The notes under the pieces were generated by a model, which did not search any database, was not told the DNA's origin, and saw only the letters and a list, made by a program, of their open reading frames with translations. From NCBI RefSeq assembly GCF_008123965.1, contig NZ_VSTH01000038.1, forward strand, positions 48,499 through 112,498: a stretch of DNA of 64,000 nucleotides. The letters are read 5' to 3'. The stretch comes from Bradyrhizobium hipponense (GTDB taxonomy: Bacteria > Pseudomonadota > Alphaproteobacteria > Rhizobiales > Xanthobacteraceae). The position numbers were made by a program, and so were the translations under genes. This document shows positions 60,712 through 64,000 of the stretch, one piece after another (position 1 is the first letter of the stretch; every line of letters starts with the position of its first letter).

Positions 60712-63045
60712 TCAACTCCTCTGATTGCACTGGTCCTGATGCGAGGACTCGTCCGTGACGTTGGCGCCGGTGCGCTCGATCCGGACCGGGATGCCCTTGG
60801 AGGACGGCGTGAAGCTGAGGGGATCGTGCGCATAGAGCGGCACCAGCGGATTGGTCTCCGGGTAGTAGGCCGCGCAGCAACCGTTCGGAAACGAGTATCC
60901 GACCACGCGGAAGTTGCGCACCCGCCGTTCCAGTCCGTCCGTCGACGCGGTCACCAGGTCAATGCGGTCGCCGTCCGCAAGACCGCGCTTCTCCATCTCG
61001 AACTGATTGAGGAACACGATGTCGCGCTGGCCATAGACGCCCCGGTAGCGATCGGACAGCGAATAGAGCGTGGTATTGTACTGATCATGGCTGCGAATTG
61101 TGCTCAGCCAGAGTGTCTCCGGATCATCGTCGTTCGGATCCTCGCCGAGGCCCCCGAAGACCAGAAAATTGGCCTTGCCGCTCGGCGTCGCCCAGACGCG
61201 CTCGCGCGCGGTCGAGACGAGATGGAAGCCGCCGGGCACGCGAATTCGTGTGTTGTAGGCCTCGAATATCGGCAATACGGCCTCGATAGCCTCGCGAATA
61301 CGATCGTAGTCGGCGACGAAGCCGTCCCAATCGACGACGGAGGACTGCCCTAGAGTCGCCCGGGCCATCCCGGCAACGATCGCGGGCTCGCTCAAAAGGT
61401 GCTCGGACGCGGGCTGGTTGCGACCGGTCGACGCGTGCACCATCGACATGGAGTCCTCCACGGTGATGGACTGCGGCCCGGTCGCCTGGACGTCGATCTC
61501 TGTACGGCCGAGGCACGGCAGGATCAGGGCATCGCGCCCGTGGATGAGGTGACTGCGGTTGAGTTTGGTCGAGATGTGGACCGTGAGATCGAGTCGCTTG
61601 AGCGCATCTTGCGTCAGCTGCCAATCCGGAATAGCGGCGGCAAAGTTGCCACCCATCGCGATAAATACCTTGGCGTCACCACGTATCATCGCTTCAAGCG
61701 CCGTGACGACGTTGTGACCGTGCCCACGAGGCGCCTTGAAACCAAAGCGGGATTCCAGCCGATCGAGAAAATCTGCGGACGGCGTCTCGGTGATGCCGAC
61801 CGTACGATCTCCCTGCACGTTCGAATGGCCGCGAACCGGGCAGATGCCTGCGCCTTCACGGCCGATGTGGCCGCGCAGCAGGGCGAGATTGGCCAATTGC
61901 TGAACGTTTTGTGCGCCACGCCGATGCTGGGTGATGCCCATGCCGTAGACGATGATCGCGCGCTGGGCTTTCATGTAGACTTGCGCGGCATATTCGATCT
62001 CTTCGCGGCTGAGTCCCGAGTAACGCTCGATATCAGTCCATTGCGTGGCCCTCAGGTCAGTTTCCAGTTCATCAAGGCCTTGGGTGTGCTCACGGATGAA
62101 ATCCCAGTCCAGAACGGCCTGCTCGCCTCTCGCCCGCGCCGCTGCGTCTTCATCGACCAGAACCTTCATGAGGCCCTTGATCACGGCGACGTCACCGCCG
62201 ACTCGCACCTGGTGGAGGCGCGAGCTGATCTGCGTCGAGCTCAATGTCGCCATCTCGACCGGGCTCTGCGGGGCCTGAAACCGTTCCAGCGCGCGCTCGC
62301 GGAACGGATTGAACGAGATGATCGAAGCACCACGACGGGCGGCATCGCGCAAATTGGTCATCATGCGCGGGCTGTTGGTACCGGGGTTCTGGCCAAAAAT
62401 GAAGATGCAGTCTGCCTTGTCGAAATCCTCCAGCAGGACCGTCCCCTTGCCCACGCCGATGGACTGCGGCAAGCCGACACTCGTTGCCTCGTGACACATG
62501 TTGGAGCAATCGGGGAAATTGTTGGTGCCGTATTCCCGCACGAAGAGCTGATAGAGAAAGGCGGCTTCGTTCGAGGTGCGGCCGGAGGTATAGAACTCCG
62601 CCATGTTCGGGTCGGGCAGCGCTTTCAGATGGCGACCGATGATCGAGAATGCCTCGCTCCAGCTGACCGGGAGGTAGCTGTCCGTTGCTCCATCATAAGC
62701 CATCGGATGCGTGAGACGGCCCACCATTTCGAGATCATAGTCACCCCAGGTGGCAAGGTCGGCCACCGAGTGTTCGGCGAAGAACTCCGGCGTGCAACGC
62801 CTGGCAGTCGCTTCCCACGCCACGGCCTTGGCACCGTTCTCGCAGAACTCGAATGACGAGGTGTGTTTCGGATCGGGCCAGGCGCACCCGGGACAGTCGA
62901 ACCCTTCGGGCTGATTCATGCATCGGAGCGTCTTCGCTCCCTTGATCGGAATCCGCTGCTCGATCAGGTGCTCGCTGAGGGCCTTGAGCGCACCCCACCC
63001 ACCGGCCGGATGATGATAAGGGTGAATTTCCTTCCGTTCCGACAT
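60712..63045 (-). CDS. FdhF/YdeP family molybdopterin oxidoreductase
   Basis: 777 aa, bis-MGD molybdoenzyme. N-terminal Fe-S site Cys51, Cys54, Cys68 (DCPGCAWPDPK, FEFCENG), NFPDCSNMCHEATSVGL, IFIFGQNPGTNSPRMMTNLRDA, GREGAGICPVRGHSNVQGDRT and MGGNFAAAIPD, then a C-terminal molybdopterin-binding domain. No selenocysteine or Tat signal is visible, so it is cytosolic. YdeP-type members are linked to acid resistance and formate-related activity, but the substrate is not settled. ATG 63045 follows AGAGG. It diverges from an oxalate decarboxylase gene (product formate), suggesting a linked role. Confidence 0.9.
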   Translation of the reverse strand: MSERKEIHPYHHPAGGWGALKALSEHLIEQRIPIKGAKTLRCMNQPEGFDCPGCAWPDPKHTSSFEFCENGAKAVAWEATARRCTPEFFAEHSVADLATWGDYDLEMVGRLTHPMAYDGATDSYLPVSWSEAFSIIGRHLKALPDPNMAEFYTSGRTSNEAAFLYQLFVREYGTNNFPDCSNMCHEATSVGLPQSIGVGKGTVLLEDFDKADCIFIFGQNPGTNSPRMMTNLRDAARRGASIISFNPFRERALERFQAPQSPVEMATLSSTQISSRLHQVRVGGDVAVIKGLMKVLVDEDAAARARGEQAVLDWDFIREHTQGLDELETDLRATQWTDIERYSGLSREEIEYAAQVYMKAQRAIIVYGMGITQHRRGAQNVQQLANLALLRGHIGREGAGICPVRGHSNVQGDRTVGITETPSADFLDRLESRFGFKAPRGHGHNVVTALEAMIRGDAKVFIAMGGNFAAAIPDWQLTQDALKRLDLTVHISTKLNRSHLIHGRDALILPCLGRTEIDVQATGPQSITVEDSMSMVHASTGRNQPASEHLLSEPAIVAGMARATLGQSSVVDWDGFVADYDRIREAIEAVLPIFEAYNTRIRVPGGFHLVSTARERVWATPSGKANFLVFGGLGEDPNDDDPETLWLSTIRSHDQYNTTLYSLSDRYRGVYGQRDIVFLNQFEMEKRGLADGDRIDLVTASTDGLERRVRNFRVVGYSFPNGCCAAYYPETNPLVPLYAHDPLSFTPSSKGIPVRIERTGANVTDESSHQDQCNQRS

Positions 63046-63286
63046 CGCGAGAACCTCTGCGGGTACCGATGCAGAACAGTTGCAATTCCGGCCGCTGACT
63101 TTCTTTCGAGAATGCCGGTTCGTGCCAGCGCGACGGACCGGAAGGTGGGATCACGAAGACGTCACAGTGCATTCCGGAAAAGCTGATGCCTTCTCCGGAT
63201 TGGTACATGTCCGCGCTTTCCTAACTCCATCGAAAGAGAGGCCGCGGTCGACGGCTCTGCAGTGCAATCCTCCTGGAGATGCGATC

Positions 63287-64000
63287 ATGATTTCGAGGCG
63301 AAACTTACTGGCGGCGTCGGCAATGGGCGCGGCAATGACGGTGTCTGCAGCAAAGGCCGGATCCTTCGGCAATCCGGACGAGCCACCCCAAGGCGCCATC
63401 AACGCGAAGGGCCCAGGAAATCTCAGCGATCCGGGCCCGCAGAGTGAGGTTCTAGGCAATCAATTTCCTTCCGCGCAATCTCCCCCGGCGACGGACGTCG
63501 GCGACATGCCGACACCCTGGGCATCGTTTAACAACGCACCGAAGCGGATCCAGAATGGAGGATGGGCGCGGCAGGTCACAGTTGCCGATTTTGCCATTTC
63601 CAAGGAGATCTCCGGCGTCAACATGCGCTTGACGGCCGGCGGCATCCGCGAGTTGCACTGGCACCAGGCTGCCGAGTGGGCCATCATGACCTATGGCACG
63701 TGCCGTGTGACGGTTCTCGATGCGCAGGGCCGACCCTATGTTGCGGACGTCAAGGAGGGTGATCTCTGGTATTTCCCGCCGGGAGCGCCGCATTCACTGC
63801 AGGGCTTGGGCCCGGATGGATGCGAATTCGTGATCTGCTTCGATGACGGGCATGCCGATGAATTCAATACCCTGCTCGTCACGGACTGGTTCGCGCATAC
63901 ACCGCCCGAGATCCTGGCCAAGAACTTCGGCGTCCCGGCAGAAACATTTTCCAGGATCCCGCTGCACAATCTTTGGATATTCCAGGGCACCGTGCCCGGT
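63287..64000 (+). CDS. oxdC: oxalate decarboxylase (bicupin), 3' end cut by window edge
   Basis: First 238 residues visible. Tat-like leader (MISRRNLLAASAMGAAMTVS) and RIQNGGWARQVTVADFAISKEISGVNMRL in the first cupin, whose manganese ligands are His124, His126, Glu130 (ELHWHQAAEWA) and His169 (PPGAPHSLQG); the family motif SFNNAPKR precedes. Full-length OxdC is about 385-440 residues with a second cupin, missing here. It converts oxalate to formate and CO2. ATG 63287 is 8 nt after GGAG. It diverges from the formate-dehydrogenase-like gene. Confidence 0.93.
   Translation, partial: MISRRNLLAASAMGAAMTVSAAKAGSFGNPDEPPQGAINAKGPGNLSDPGPQSEVLGNQFPSAQSPPATDVGDMPTPWASFNNAPKRIQNGGWARQVTVADFAISKEISGVNMRLTAGGIRELHWHQAAEWAIMTYGTCRVTVLDAQGRPYVADVKEGDLWYFPPGAPHSLQGLGPDGCEFVICFDDGHADEFNTLLVTDWFAHTPPEILAKNFGVPAETFSRIPLHNLWIFQGTVPG

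Noticed and set aside
61399..62856. 485-aa plus-strand frame opposite the molybdoenzyme
   Set aside because: No motif; the minus strand carries all bis-MGD enzyme signatures and has a ribosome binding site.

Overview
The window is 64 kb of high-GC DNA, almost certainly from an alphaproteobacterium of the Bradyrhizobium/Nitrobacteraceae type. The evidence is a C4-pathway 5-aminolevulinate synthase (HemA) very close to the rhizobial enzyme as remembered, an RpoH-type sigma factor, two copies of the alphaproteobacterial LexA box GTTC-N7-GTTC, and many rhizobial secreted small proteins. No rRNA, intact tRNA, CRISPR array or insertion sequence was recognised. Identifications rest on reading translated motifs; no database search was possible.

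Layout. 1-6.4 kb (minus): partial hemA, then a five-gene acyl-CoA operon (YWTD propeller, hydroxyacyl-CoA dehydrogenase, acyl-CoA dehydrogenase, enoyl-CoA hydratase, CoA transferase). 6.7-11.1 kb (plus): an export cassette of HlyD adaptor, double ABC-2 permease and a second HlyD adaptor, with no ATPase gene. 11.2-18.5 kb: a DNA-damage island containing a FAN1-like nuclease fused to a DEDDh exonuclease, diverging from dinB across a LexA box; a broken higB with intact higA; a YfcE-like phosphoesterase; a Ku gene with an apparent 1-nt frameshift near its start; and, behind a second LexA box, two small Cys-pair proteins and an SRAP (YedK/HMCES) protein. 18.6-19.5 kb holds recombinase debris. 19.5-27.3 kb (minus): a class III cyclase, then a tightly packed operon of isochorismatase-like hydrolase, XapX, amidohydrolase, DoxX, VOC, AlgE-like porin and DUF1275. 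27.7-36.5 kb: alpha/beta hydrolases, an AraC regulator, a large winged-helix/NTPase regulator, a second isochorismatase-like hydrolase and an MFS transporter. 36.7-38.3 kb: a tyrosine integrase next to a tRNA-3'-end-like sequence, a candidate attachment site.

38.8-53 kb: FMN reductase, a SBF-family transporter, an ECF sigma/anti-sigma pair co-transcribed behind DUF305 and YVTN-propeller genes (with a candidate ECF promoter and a perfect hairpin over the ribosome binding site), then a sulfite module: YeiH exporter, LysR regulator, SorA-like molybdoenzyme and SorB-like cytochrome c, preceded by two matched ATC-N9-GAT palindromes. Around it lie six or seven small secreted proteins. 53.2-64 kb: an RND efflux pump without an outer-membrane partner, an rpoH paralogue, a second DUF305 gene, an AraC regulator, a thioesterase and an FdhF/YdeP-type molybdoenzyme diverging from a partial bicupin oxalate decarboxylase.

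The most striking unit is the SOS island: two LexA boxes appear to put crosslink/flap processing (FAN1 plus exonuclease), translesion synthesis (Pol IV) and abasic-site protection (SRAP) under one regulator, with two unstudied Cys-pair proteins in the SRAP unit.
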